Part shown: positions 9,345 to 18,352 of the stretch, one piece after another | How the letters are laid out: every line of letters begins with the position of its first letter | How positions within the stretch are numbered: the first letter of the stretch is position 1 | NCBI GenBank assembly: GCA_025800125.1 | Contig: JAOXSF010000190.1 | Span: 1-43,747 of the forward strand | Origin: Marinobacterium sp. | GTDB taxonomy: Bacteria; Pseudomonadota; Gammaproteobacteria; Pseudomonadales; Balneatricaceae | Length of the DNA stretch: 43,747 nucleotides | Reading direction: 5' to 3' | Translations under genes and position numbers: made by a program | The notes under the pieces: model-generated | The model's input: the letters and a program-made list of their open reading frames with translations, nothing else | Databases searched by the model: none | Told to the model about the DNA's origin: nothing

Positions 9345-10238
9345 ATTAAGACCATCTTTCGAGGCCACTCTTCAGGCTCTACCTTTATTATTCTGGTTAT
9401 TCTGGCGGCAATGCTGATTGGTGCAGATCTGTACTGGGCCAAAATGCGTGATACTCGTGCCTGGCTGTCGGTTGCGATTACGCCTTTACAGTGGCTGGTT
9501 GATTTGCCCAGCCGGGTCGCTGGCGAGGTTTCAGATCAGGTTGTTGACCGTCAGTTACTGTTACGAGAAAACGAACAGTTACGTTCCGAAACACTGGTGC
9601 TTGAGCGGCGAGTGCAGCAGGTTGCTGCATTGACGGCGGAGAATATTCGTCTGCGTGAACTGCTGAATGGACGTCAGCGCCTGTCCGAAGATGTGATGCT
9701 GGCTGAATTGATTGGTGTTAACCCGGATCCCTTTCAGCATCAGGTTATTCTTAATCGTGGTGCCGATGATGGTGTCTATGAGGGACAGCCGGTACTGGAT
9801 GCTGGTGGTGTGATGGGGCAGGTGGTTGAAGTTTCGCTGTATACCTGTCGGGTGATGATGGTGACAGATGCCCGTCATGGCTTACCTGTTGAGGTCAACC
9901 GTAATGGTTTGCGCAGTATTCTGTTGGGACAGGGAGAGCTGGGTGAGCTGGTGGTTGATCATATTTCAGCAACGGCAGATATTCGAGAAGGTGATCTGCT
10001 GATTACATCCGGTATGGGGGGGCGCTTCCCACGTGGTTACCCTGTGGCTCGTGTTTCTTCCGTTATTCGTGATCCAGGCCAGCCGTTTGTGATTGTGCGC
10101 GCCAGGCCAACTGCCAGACTGGATAAAAGTCGTCACTTGCTACTGGTTGAAATGCCAGACACATTGACGCTGGAACCAGGCGTTCCAACGCCAGATGAGC
10201 CAAAGAAAGTGCAGGCGGTGGAGTCTGTGGATGGCTAA
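9345..10238 (+). CDS. mreC: Rod shape-determining protein MreC (non-canonical start)
   Basis: MreC is a bitopic inner-membrane protein whose periplasmic beta-domain dimerises and activates PBP2/RodA. The frame encodes a membrane segment (residues about 12-30), a coiled coil around VVDRQLLLRENEQLRSE, and the double beta-barrel domain with GANPDPF-like (GVNPDPF) and RGADDGVYEGQPV motifs. With the start set at ATT 9345 the protein has 297 residues and begins KTIFRGHSSGS before the membrane helix, as in other MreC proteins. GGAGG (9334-9338) lies 6 nt before this ATT, and an in-frame TGA lies at 9339-9341. The first ATG (9411) would delete half of the membrane segment. The ORF end overlaps mreD by 8 bp. 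Confidence 0.93.
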   Translation: MKTIFRGHSSGSTFIILVILAAMLIGADLYWAKMRDTRAWLSVAITPLQWLVDLPSRVAGEVSDQVVDRQLLLRENEQLRSETLVLERRVQQVAALTAENIRLRELLNGRQRLSEDVMLAELIGVNPDPFQHQVILNRGADDGVYEGQPVLDAGGVMGQVVEVSLYTCRVMMVTDARHGLPVEVNRNGLRSILLGQGELGELVVDHISATADIREGDLLITSGMGGRFPRGYPVARVSSVIRDPGQPFVIVRARPTARLDKSRHLLLVEMPDTLTLEPGVPTPDEPKKVQAVESVDG

Positions 10239-10722
10239 ACAGGTTGTACCTGGCGGAAGGCTGGTTATTCTGGCGTCGTTTCTCTGCAGTTTTATTCTGA
10301 CGCAACTGCCTCTGCCCCGGGTTATGGATTGGGCGCGCCCTGAGTGGGTAGCAATGACGCTTATTTTCTGGATTCTGGTGTTGCCGCATCGTGTTGGAAT
10401 GGGGACTGCATTTGTTGTCGGGCTGGTACTGGATCTGGTGAGAGGCTCAGTGCTTGGACTCAGTGCCTTGTCGCTGGTAACGATTGCCTATGCGACACAC
10501 CTGTCATACCGGCGCATTATGATGTACCCGCTCTGGCAGCAGGGGGTGCTTGTACTGGTGCTGATTGGCATTAATCAGTTGCTGTTTCACTGGATGCAGA
10601 TGGCTGTCGGTATGACCGGTAATAATCTGTTGTTCCTGTTACCGTCATTGGTCAGTGCGATACTCTGGCCCTGGTTTTTTATTGTACTTAATGGCGTGCG
10701 CCAGTTGTTTCGTATTCAGTGA
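10231..10722 (+). CDS. mreD: Rod shape-determining protein MreD
   Basis: MreD is a small polytopic inner-membrane partner of MreC in the elongasome. The 163-residue product from ATG 10231 has about five hydrophobic segments (for example LVILASFLCSFILTQL, VAMTLIFWILVL, GMGTAFVVGLVLDLV and LLFLLPSLVSAILWPW). The motif RPEWVAM and the sequence DLVRGSVLGLSAL are characteristic. The ATG overlaps the mreC stop by 8 bp, implying translational coupling; a longer in-frame start upstream inside mreC is not needed. Confidence 0.95.
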   Translation: MAKQVVPGGRLVILASFLCSFILTQLPLPRVMDWARPEWVAMTLIFWILVLPHRVGMGTAFVVGLVLDLVRGSVLGLSALSLVTIAYATHLSYRRIMMYPLWQQGVLVLVLIGINQLLFHWMQMAVGMTGNNLLFLLPSLVSAILWPWFFIVLNGVRQLFRIQ

Positions 10723-10900
10723 GCAGGGGCTGGCTGGTCAGAAACTCTGTCAATGGCGTCATTGCTAATAATTGCGAATAGATGCTTTGCCCATCAGACT
10801 GATGTTAAGCGCTGTTGTTAACCGGTTGCTGTGAACAAACGGTCGGTATACAGCTGTGAATAATTACCTGATGCACAAAGCCTTGTAAGGATATCTGTCT

Positions 10901-11500
10901 ATGGTCGACCTGACACTGGCGTCAGCCTCCCCTCGTCGCAAAGAGCTATTGCAACAGATTGGTGTATGCGCTCGTGCATTACCGGTTGATCTGGATGAAA
11001 GTGTACTGCCTGGTGAACACCCCAGGGAGTTTGTTGCGCGGCTGGCGCGTGAAAAAGCGGAGGCTGGCTTTCAGCAAGCCGGTGATGTCAGGCCTGCCTT
11101 GGGGTCTGATACGGCAGTGGTTCTGAATGGCCGAATCATGGGTAAGCCGGTTGATGAAGCGCAGGCGCTGGATATGCTGCTGTCATTATCCGGCCGGGTG
11201 CATCAGGTGATGACAGGCGTTTCCGTAGTTGATGCCAGCAAAACCCTGACGGAGGTCGTCGTGACTGATGTAGAGTTTGATACCATCAGTGAACAACAGG
11301 CGCGGCAGTACTGGGCCAGTGGAGAGCCTTGCGATAAAGCAGGAGGGTATGGCATTCAGGGCCTGGGTGCTGTCTTTGTGCGTCGTATTACTGGCAGTTA
11401 TTCGGCCGTAGTCGGGTTACCACTGCATGAAACAGCGAAACTGCTGCTGCAGTTTGAGGTGCCGGTCTGGCAACCAGCAGAGCGACCAGTAGATAACTGA
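10901..11500 (+). CDS. maf: Maf family nucleotide pyrophosphatase (YhdE-like)
   Basis: Maf proteins hydrolyse non-canonical and some canonical nucleoside triphosphates (dTTP/UTP for the YhdE subgroup), acting in house-cleaning and linked to septum inhibition. The 199-residue protein shows the three Maf motifs: ASASPRRKELLQQIG (residues 7-21), GSDTAVVLNGRIMGKP with the general-base Asp, and DKAGGYGIQGLGAVFV. Its place after mreD and before rng is the conserved gammaproteobacterial arrangement. A 178-bp gap separates it from mreD, so it may have its own promoter. Start ATG 10901 has AAGGATATC upstream. Confidence 0.96.
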   Translation: MVDLTLASASPRRKELLQQIGVCARALPVDLDESVLPGEHPREFVARLAREKAEAGFQQAGDVRPALGSDTAVVLNGRIMGKPVDEAQALDMLLSLSGRVHQVMTGVSVVDASKTLTEVVVTDVEFDTISEQQARQYWASGEPCDKAGGYGIQGLGAVFVRRITGSYSAVVGLPLHETAKLLLQFEVPVWQPAERPVDN

Positions 11501-11514
11501 GAGGAGACAGGCAC

Positions 11515-12990
11515 GTGGGTGAAGAGATTCTGATCAACTTTACGCCGATGGAAACACGGGTTGCCGTGATTGAGAACGGTATGCCACAGGAAATATACGT
11601 TGAACGTGTACGTCGACGTGGCATCGTTGGCAATATCTATAAAGGTAAGGTTGTTCGTGTACTACCTGGTATGCAGGCTGCGTTTATTGATGTCGGGTTA
11701 GAGCGCGCTGCTTTTATCCATGTTGAAGATATTCTGCCCCAGCATACACCTGCGGAGCAGAAAGCCAGTACTTCGATTTCTCAGGTGCTGCGCGAAGGCC
11801 AGGCCCTTGTTGTTCAGGTAACCAAAGACCCTATCGGCAACAAAGGGGCTCGATTGACGACTCACCTGTCTGTCCCTTCGCGCTATCTGGTGCATATGCC
11901 TGGTAATACCCATATTGGTGTCTCCCAGCGTATTGAAGATAACGAAGAACGTGATCGTCTGCGCACTATTATTCAGGCCGAACTGACAGATATTAACGGA
12001 GAAGAGGGTAAAAAAGGCGGCTTTATTCTGCGTACAGTGTCTGAAGGAGCGAGCGAAACAGAATTACGTGGTGATATTCAGTTCTTGCAGCGTTTATGGA
12101 AAGCGATTCAGGAACGCACTAAATCTGCCCGTGCGCCCAGCGTGATTTATGAAGATCTGCCACTGAATATGAGGGCGTTGCGCGATATGGCTCATATGGG
12201 AGTGGAACGTATTCGTATTGACTCGCGTGAAACCTTTCAGAAAGCTAAAGATTTTGCAGCAGCGCTGGTGCCTGAAATTAGTGATCGGCTGGAATACTAC
12301 CCTGGTGAACGCCCAATTTTTGACCTGTTCAATGTCGAAGAGGAGATGCAGAAGGCATTAGGTCGCAAGGTTGAGCTTAAAAGTGGTGGTTATCTGATTT
12401 TCGATCAGACAGAAGCGATGACAACAGTAGATGTAAATACTGGAGCATTCGTGGGCCACCGTAATCTGGAAGAAACAATCTTTAAGACCAATCTGGAGGC
12501 TGCAACAGCAATCGGGCGCCAGCTTCGGCTACGCAACCTGGGTGGCATTATTATCATCGACTTCATTGATATGGAAGACGAGGATCATCAACGTCAGGTA
12601 TTGCGCACACTGGAGCGCATACTGGAAAAAGACCACGCAAAGTGCAAAGTAACTGGTGTGTCTGATCTGGGGCTGGTTGAAATGACCCGCAAACGTACCC
12701 GCGAGAGTCTGGAGCAGATTCTGTGTGATACCTGTGTTCACTGTCAGGGACGAGGCTCTATAAAAACGCCGGAAACAGTCTGCTATGAAATCTTTCGTGA
12801 AATACTGCGCCAGTTCCGTGCTTACGAGGCTGAGACTTATCTGGTACTGGCGGCTCAGCCGGTTGTGGAGTATCTGACGGATGATGCGTCTGATCATGTG
12901 GCCGAGCTGGAGAGTTTTATTGGCAAAACTATTCGTTTTACTGCTGAACCGATGTATGGGGCAGAGCAGTTTGATGTAGTGCTACGCTGA
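11515..12990 (+). CDS. rng: Ribonuclease G
   Basis: RNase G is the RNase E-family endoribonuclease that matures the 16S rRNA 5' end and cleaves selected mRNAs in AU-rich single-stranded regions. The 491-residue protein begins GEEILINFTPMETRVAVIE and has an S1 domain (about 38-128), a 5' sensor/RNase H-like region, the catalytic Mg2+-binding aspartates in TTVDVNTGAF and IIIIDFIDM, and the Zn-link CDTCVHCQGRG. There is no long C-terminal scaffold, which separates it from RNase E. Start is GTG 11515 behind GAGGAGACAGG. It is 14 bp after maf. Confidence 0.97.
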   Translation: MGEEILINFTPMETRVAVIENGMPQEIYVERVRRRGIVGNIYKGKVVRVLPGMQAAFIDVGLERAAFIHVEDILPQHTPAEQKASTSISQVLREGQALVVQVTKDPIGNKGARLTTHLSVPSRYLVHMPGNTHIGVSQRIEDNEERDRLRTIIQAELTDINGEEGKKGGFILRTVSEGASETELRGDIQFLQRLWKAIQERTKSARAPSVIYEDLPLNMRALRDMAHMGVERIRIDSRETFQKAKDFAAALVPEISDRLEYYPGERPIFDLFNVEEEMQKALGRKVELKSGGYLIFDQTEAMTTVDVNTGAFVGHRNLEETIFKTNLEAATAIGRQLRLRNLGGIIIIDFIDMEDEDHQRQVLRTLERILEKDHAKCKVTGVSDLGLVEMTRKRTRESLEQILCDTCVHCQGRGSIKTPETVCYEIFREILRQFRAYEAETYLVLAAQPVVEYLTDDASDHVAELESFIGKTIRFTAEPMYGAEQFDVVLR

Positions 12991-13074
12991 AGGTGTAACA
13001 ACTCGGGAGCTCGCTGATATAGAAACTCGGTTCTGTAAACGTTTTGTCCGGTTTATGAAAGAAATCACCCATAT

Positions 13075-16000
13075 ATGAAAAAAACAGCCCGACGGTTCTG
13101 GTGGGGAAGCTACTGGTTGCTGGTAACGCTCAGTGCATTACTTGCAGTGTTAGTGCTTGCTTTACGCCTGCTTTTGCCTCGGGTTGAACTGTATATACCA
13201 GAGCTGGAACGTTGGCTGGCAGCTGAGTTGCAGGCTGAAGTACAGATTGAGGCTTTACAGGGGCAGTGGCAAGGGGGCTTGCCAATGCTTCAACTACAAG
13301 GGTTACATCTCCAGCAAACGGAGGGTCTAACCTTGTCCTTACAGCAGGCGGAAGTCGGGCTTGATCTGGGTCAGTCTATATTGCAGTTTCGGCCGGTATT
13401 TTCCCGCTTGCGGCTGATTCAGCCAGAAGTGACGCTTCTCTTGCCTGAAGCTGAACAGATCGCTTCTTCCTCTTCTTCTGATACAACAATTGATGCTGAT
13501 TTGTCAGCTTTCTTCCCGCCACTCTGGGTGCTGGATCAGCCGCTGGATGTTCGCCAGGGAGCTGTCCATATCAGATTTCCTGATCAGCGCCAGCTGACAC
13601 TGAAGGACATGTCAGCCGGATTAACTGCGATGGGGCGGACCTGGCAGTTGAAGTTGTCTGCGCAGGTTGGGGTTGATGAAACTTTCAGCGCTGTGCATAC
13701 AGTGGTTGAAGGGCAGGGTGCTCCACAGCGTGGCCGGGTCTGGCTTTATGGTGAATTACAAGGGTTACCACCTGAAGTTTTGAACCTTTTTCTTCCTCTG
13801 AGTATGAAGCTGAGTCGTGCGGATTTGCGTCAGCAGTTCTGGGCGCGTATTCAGGAAGGAAAGTTGCAATTGCTCCAGTCCCGTACTGATTTCAACTCTA
13901 TCAAACTGGTAGATAATCAGCAGTTGACAGAACAGTGGCAACTGGATGATAGCCGTCTGATTGTTGATTTGCAGCCGCGTGGAAATGGATATCAGGTACA
14001 GCTCCATAACAGTGAATTGACCCTGAATGGGCAAACATTGGCGCTACCGTTACTGGCAGCCAATATAGAGCGACACCAGCAACGCTGGTGGTTGAACAGA
14101 GTACAATTACCTCAGCTGTCGCTGGCTGCGGTTAGCAGTTTTCTGAGTCGCCAGCCGTTGTCAGATGATGTGAAGGAGATTATCAGCTCACTTAACCTGC
14201 GAGGTGATATACAGAACCTCAATGCGCATTGGAACAGCCCTCAGTGGCAGGATATTCGACTGGTCGCAGACCTCAACCAGCTGGCGATGGATGCCTGGGA
14301 TGATGTGCCGCAGATTCTGGGCATAAATGGGCGGCTGGAAGCCAGTCTGCAAGGCGGCAGTATTCATTTGAACAGTCAGGACTTTACGCTGAATTTCCCA
14401 ACGTTATTCCCGCAAGCCTGGCGTTATAACCAGGCTGATGGTGTTGTTGGCTGGTCGTTCACCGATAATGCTGCCGTGATCCACTCTGAGTTATTGCATT
14501 TACAGCAGCAGGATATTGAGGCCCATGGGCGGTTCAGCTTGAGGCTGCCCTTTGATGGTGGCCAGACCGATCTGACCTTGATGATAGGCACCAAAAACGC
14601 GGATGGGCGGGTTGCCAGCCGTTATGTGCCACCGGAAGAGATCGGTGTTGATACCTGGAAGTGGCTGAAAAAGGCGATCCGCAAAGGAACCGTCAGGCAG
14701 GGGGGCTTTCTGCTTAGCGGGGGCACCCGCAGTCGACTGGATAATTATCAACTTCCTGCCGTGCAGATGTTTTTTGATGTCGAAGATGCGGAGTTTGCGT
14801 TCCAGCGCTGGTGGCCTGTAGTCAAACAGGGAGAAGCCTATGTGTTGTATAAAGACGGTGCATTAAGTGTTGATATTACGGCCGGGCAGCTATTGAAATC
14901 GAAGCTTGAGCGCAGTTGGGTCGGGCTGCATCCCGATGCTTCCCGGTTGGATGTGTTGGGTGGGCTGAAGGGGGATGCCGCAGATGTACGTACTTTGTTA
15001 CTGGAATCTCCGCTGCGTGAAGTTGTCGGTGATGAGCTCAAGCACTGGCGGCTTTCTGGTGGGTTGAAGACAGATATTACGCTGTCGATCCCGTTGGTAG
15101 CGAAGCAGCAGCCAGAGATTGATATTCAGAGTCAGATTGAACAGGGGCGGTTGTACTCACCGGGTTACCGGCTGGACTTTACTGACCTTAATGGCAAGCT
15201 GGCGTATCGAACGCCCTATGGATTGGAGGCCGATAAGCTGACAGCGCAGTTTATGGGTAGTGACGCCAGTGTGAGGATTGAGAGTGCGCCGTTAAGCGAA
15301 GCATCCGAGATTATTCGCACTCAGGTTCAGCTGGACAGTCGGGTGCAGATGGCTACCTTGCGGGATTGGCTGGAGTTGCCCTTTCTGAATATTGCACAGG
15401 GTGAAACCTGGTATCGGGCCAGGTTGAACCTCTGTCAGGGCGAAACGACGGGGTGTAGTGGACTGGATGTGCGTTCCGGTTTGCAGGGAATTGAAGTCGT
15501 GGGCCCTCAGGTACTGGCTAAGCCCGCAGAACAGCAACGCTATTTTCAGATGACATCTGATCTGCAACGCCCCAGGGAGCTGATCAGCCTGCGATATGGC
15601 GATGATGTTCATGCGCGGTTACAACTGGTTGATCAGGTGTTTGAGCGTGGTCGCATTGCTTTCCATCAGTCGTCAGCAACTCTACCACCTGACCCGGGGT
15701 TACGTGTTATTGGTAGCGTGCCAGAGTTGAAATTTGAGCGGCTGATGCAGCTGATTGAGCGAGCGGGTTTACTAAAAGACGACGGAGGGGCAGCACCGGT
15801 TGGTAGTCGTTCACAGATGTTGCACAGTATTGCGCTGAATATTGGCCGCCTCAGTCTTGATACGCTGGAAATAGATAATCTGGATACTCTGGTCAAGCCA
15901 GACCGTAAAGGTTGGACGCTGGATATGGCCAGTGACCTGATTACCGGATCAGTATTGTTTCCGGCTAATGGTGACCCTTATCAGATCAATGTCGCCGGGT

Positions 16001-16941
16001 TGAATTTGCAGAGTAATCCGCAAGCAAAAATCCCGCTTGCTGACGATGTTTTGCAAGCCAGTCCAGTGCAGCCGGATGTACTTCCGCATGCCAACGTAGT
16101 CGTTCGTCAGTTGAAGCTTGATGGTAAGCCGATGGGACGGTGGTCCTTTGTGCTGCTGCCGGATACGACAGGTGTAACCATACGCAACATTCAGGGGCAG
16201 CTGGCGCAAGTCGGGTTGCAGGGAGAGTTGCGCTGGACAGCTGGAGAGTGGCAGCACTCTGATCTGACTATCAAGCTTGATGGTGGAGACCTTGGTAGCG
16301 TGCTGCAGCGGTGGGGGCATGGGCGAGCATTGGAAAATCGGGAGCTGGGGGCTGATCTGCAACTGGAGTGGCCTGGCGCGCCCTGGCAATTCCGGGTTGG
16401 TCGTGCGGATGGTGGGGCTCGGTTTGTTATTAAAAAAGGGCGACTGGTTGAAACCGGTGCTGGCAGTAACTTTCTACGCCTGTTTGGTATTCTTAACCTC
16501 AATGCGCTGGGAAGGCGGTTGCGGCTGGACTTCAGTGATCTGTTCGAGAAAGGTGTTGCCTTTGATCGCATGGAAGGTAATTACCTGCTGAATCAGGGAG
16601 TAGCGAGTACGCGCAATAGTTTCATCATGAAGGGGCCATCGGTAGATATGAAACTGGATGGCTATATTGATCTGGAAAATGAGACATTGAACAAGCGGAT
16701 GGAAGTCACACTACCTGTCACCTCTAACCTGCCGGTCGTTGGTGTGTTACTGGGGGCCGCGCCGCAGGTTGCCGGGGCTGTTTTTCTGATTGATAAACTG
16801 ATTGGCGATGAGTTGAAAAAATTTACCAGTATTCGCTATAACATTCATGGTAGCTGGGGTGACCCGCAATTTGTTGTGCCTGGCCGTGGTGAAAATAAGC
16901 GCAGTAGTGGTGCTGTAGAGGGAATGCAGGGAACGAAGTGA
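13075..16941 (+). CDS. yhdP: YhdP family envelope protein (AsmA-like)
   Basis: YhdP is one of the large AsmA-like inner-membrane proteins that bridge the periplasm and carry phospholipid to the outer membrane. The 1288-residue product has one N-terminal membrane anchor (about 14-34, WLLVTLSALLAVLVLALRLL) and a very long beta-rich periplasmic body. It ends in the DUF3971/AsmA_2-type C-terminal region (FLRLFGILNLNALGRRL, FIMKGPSVDMKLDGYIDL and PQVAGAVFLIDKLIGDEL). Length is typical. The first ATG at 13055 encodes only a seven-codon frame ending over the true ATG. The stop overlaps the nitrilase start by one base. Confidence 0.95.
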   Translation: MKKTARRFWWGSYWLLVTLSALLAVLVLALRLLLPRVELYIPELERWLAAELQAEVQIEALQGQWQGGLPMLQLQGLHLQQTEGLTLSLQQAEVGLDLGQSILQFRPVFSRLRLIQPEVTLLLPEAEQIASSSSSDTTIDADLSAFFPPLWVLDQPLDVRQGAVHIRFPDQRQLTLKDMSAGLTAMGRTWQLKLSAQVGVDETFSAVHTVVEGQGAPQRGRVWLYGELQGLPPEVLNLFLPLSMKLSRADLRQQFWARIQEGKLQLLQSRTDFNSIKLVDNQQLTEQWQLDDSRLIVDLQPRGNGYQVQLHNSELTLNGQTLALPLLAANIERHQQRWWLNRVQLPQLSLAAVSSFLSRQPLSDDVKEIISSLNLRGDIQNLNAHWNSPQWQDIRLVADLNQLAMDAWDDVPQILGINGRLEASLQGGSIHLNSQDFTLNFPTLFPQAWRYNQADGVVGWSFTDNAAVIHSELLHLQQQDIEAHGRFSLRLPFDGGQTDLTLMIGTKNADGRVASRYVPPEEIGVDTWKWLKKAIRKGTVRQGGFLLSGGTRSRLDNYQLPAVQMFFDVEDAEFAFQRWWPVVKQGEAYVLYKDGALSVDITAGQLLKSKLERSWVGLHPDASRLDVLGGLKGDAADVRTLLLESPLREVVGDELKHWRLSGGLKTDITLSIPLVAKQQPEIDIQSQIEQGRLYSPGYRLDFTDLNGKLAYRTPYGLEADKLTAQFMGSDASVRIESAPLSEASEIIRTQVQLDSRVQMATLRDWLELPFLNIAQGETWYRARLNLCQGETTGCSGLDVRSGLQGIEVVGPQVLAKPAEQQRYFQMTSDLQRPRELISLRYGDDVHARLQLVDQVFERGRIAFHQSSATLPPDPGLRVIGSVPELKFERLMQLIERAGLLKDDGGAAPVGSRSQMLHSIALNIGRLSLDTLEIDNLDTLVKPDRKGWTLDMASDLITGSVLFPANGDPYQINVAGLNLQSNPQAKIPLADDVLQASPVQPDVLPHANVVVRQLKLDGKPMGRWSFVLLPDTTGVTIRNIQGQLAQVGLQGELRWTAGEWQHSDLTIKLDGGDLGSVLQRWGHGRALENRELGADLQLEWPGAPWQFRVGRADGGARFVIKKGRLVETGAGSNFLRLFGILNLNALGRRLRLDFSDLFEKGVAFDRMEGNYLLNQGVASTRNSFIMKGPSVDMKLDGYIDLENETLNKRMEVTLPVTSNLPVVGVLLGAAPQVAGAVFLIDKLIGDELKKFTSIRYNIHGSWGDPQFVVPGRGENKRSSGAVEGMQGTK

Positions 16942-17795
16942 TGGCAATATCATCCAGAAGAGCAGGGCGGGTTGCGGTTATTCAGATGGTTTCAGGTACT
17001 GATGTGCAGAGTAATCTTGCCGTTGCGCAGCGCTTGCTGACCATAGCCGCTGAAGGTGGTGCCAGGCTTGTGTTGTTGCCAGAAAACTTTGCTTTACTGG
17101 ATTCTGCTGCTTTGCGTCCGTTAGCAGAGCGGGAGCAGCAAGATGGTCAGATTATGGCCTTTCTGTCTGAGCAGGCCAGAATACACGGTATCTGGCTGGT
17201 AGCGGGTTCCGTACCGTTGGTGGATACACCACAAGGTGGTGAAGTGGCTGCGCCAAGAGTGCGCTCTGCCTGTCTGGTGTTTGATGATCAGGGGCAGTTA
17301 CAAGCACGCTACGATAAGGTTCACCTGTTTGATGTTGAGGTTGCTGACGCGCATGCCAGTTATCGTGAGTCATCACTGTGTGAGCCCGGTGATCAGCTGG
17401 TGGTTGTGGACACTCCGCTTGGGCGATTGGGGCTCAGCATCTGTTATGACCTGCGTTTTCCTGAACAGTTTCAGCGGTTGAGAGCACTTGGGGCTGAGCT
17501 GATCAGTGTGCCTTCGGCGTTTACCTTCGTGACTGGGCAGATGCACTGGGAAGTGCTGTTGCGAGCGCGGGCGATTGAAACGCAGTGTTATCTGTTGGGA
17601 GCCGATCAGGGGGGGACACATAGTGCGACGCGTGAAACCTGGGGACAGAGTATGATTGTTTCCCCTGATGGTGCAGTGCTGAATCAATTAGCGCGGGGAG
17701 AAGGTGTTGTTTTTGCTGAGGTTGATCGGTTGGCTCAGCAGTCGCTGCGTACCAGAATGCCGGTGGCAGAGCACCGGCATCAGGCAGGGTTTTGA
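16941..17795 (+). CDS. Carbon-nitrogen hydrolase (nitrilase family)
   Basis: This is a member of the Nit1/YbeM branch of the nitrilase superfamily; close relatives hydrolyse deaminated glutathione, which would make it a metabolite-repair amidase. The 284-residue protein has the Glu-Lys-Cys triad: LPENFALL (Glu about 47), YDKVHLFDV (Lys about 115) and SICYDLRFPE (Cys about 156). VPSAFTFVTGQMHWE and ARAIETQCY are also family signatures. ATG 16941 overlaps the yhdP stop (TGATG); the GTG one codon earlier is an alternative. It sits in the conserved yhdP-nit pair, but the expected tldD does not follow. Confidence 0.92.
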   Translation: MAISSRRAGRVAVIQMVSGTDVQSNLAVAQRLLTIAAEGGARLVLLPENFALLDSAALRPLAEREQQDGQIMAFLSEQARIHGIWLVAGSVPLVDTPQGGEVAAPRVRSACLVFDDQGQLQARYDKVHLFDVEVADAHASYRESSLCEPGDQLVVVDTPLGRLGLSICYDLRFPEQFQRLRALGAELISVPSAFTFVTGQMHWEVLLRARAIETQCYLLGADQGGTHSATRETWGQSMIVSPDGAVLNQLARGEGVVFAEVDRLAQQSLRTRMPVAEHRHQAGF

Positions 17796-17797
17796 AT

Positions 17798-18346
17798 TCA
17801 GATATCAGCAACTTCACGCAGGTACTTGAACAGCTTACGGGCTGGTGCCGGGTCTGGCGTTTCCTTGCTGGCTGCTTTGCTGGCGTTACGGATTAACTGT
17901 CGCAGATGCTGAATATCGGCCGCCGGGTAAGCTTCCAGATAGGCTTGAAGCTCGTTGTTACCACCGTTAATCAGACGATCACGCCAGCGTTCCAGTTTTG
18001 CAAAAGCTGCAGTATGCGCTGTTGTGCCAGCAGAAAACTGTTCGATTGAGTACTGAATCTGCTCGGCATCTTCAAGTAGCATCAGTTTGCCGATAAAGCC
18101 CAAATGGCGTTTCATTGCGTTGGTGCGAGGCTTGATGCGACGGCTCTCTTCAACAGCGGCGCGCAGACGGTCGCCCATCTCGATTTTGCCCAGCTGCTCT
18201 GATGTCAGCGTGGTCAGTCGTTCGCCCAGTGCCTTGAGTTCGTTAACTTCTTTTTTGACCTGGGTTTTGCTGACCCAGTCCTCTTCAGATTCCGGCCCCT
18301 GGCCGTCTTTAAAATCGGGTTCTTGTGTCACGGAATTGGATCTCAT
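17798..18346 (-). CDS. darP: Ribosome biogenesis factor DarP/YjgA
   Basis: YjgA (DarP) associates with the pre-50S subunit and assists late assembly. The 182-residue, highly charged protein has a disordered acidic N-terminus, then SKTQVKKEVNELKALGERL (residues about 26-44), the signature of the family, followed by RIKPRTNAMKRHLGFIGKLM and a helical C-terminus ending KLFKYLREV. It converges with the nitrilase gene, with 2 bp between the stop codons, and lies 6 bp downstream of mgtE, so it is probably co-transcribed with mgtE. In Pseudomonas it sits between tldD and pmbA, both absent here. Confidence 0.95.
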   Translation of the reverse strand: MRSNSVTQEPDFKDGQGPESEEDWVSKTQVKKEVNELKALGERLTTLTSEQLGKIEMGDRLRAAVEESRRIKPRTNAMKRHLGFIGKLMLLEDAEQIQYSIEQFSAGTTAHTAAFAKLERWRDRLINGGNNELQAYLEAYPAADIQHLRQLIRNASKAASKETPDPAPARKLFKYLREVADI

Positions 18347-18352
18347 GATTAA

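Noticed and set aside
13055-13078. Seven-codon upstream frame (MKEITHI) overlapping the yhdP start
   Set aside because: Could act as a leader peptide, but it has no Shine-Dalgarno and no feature distinguishing it from chance.
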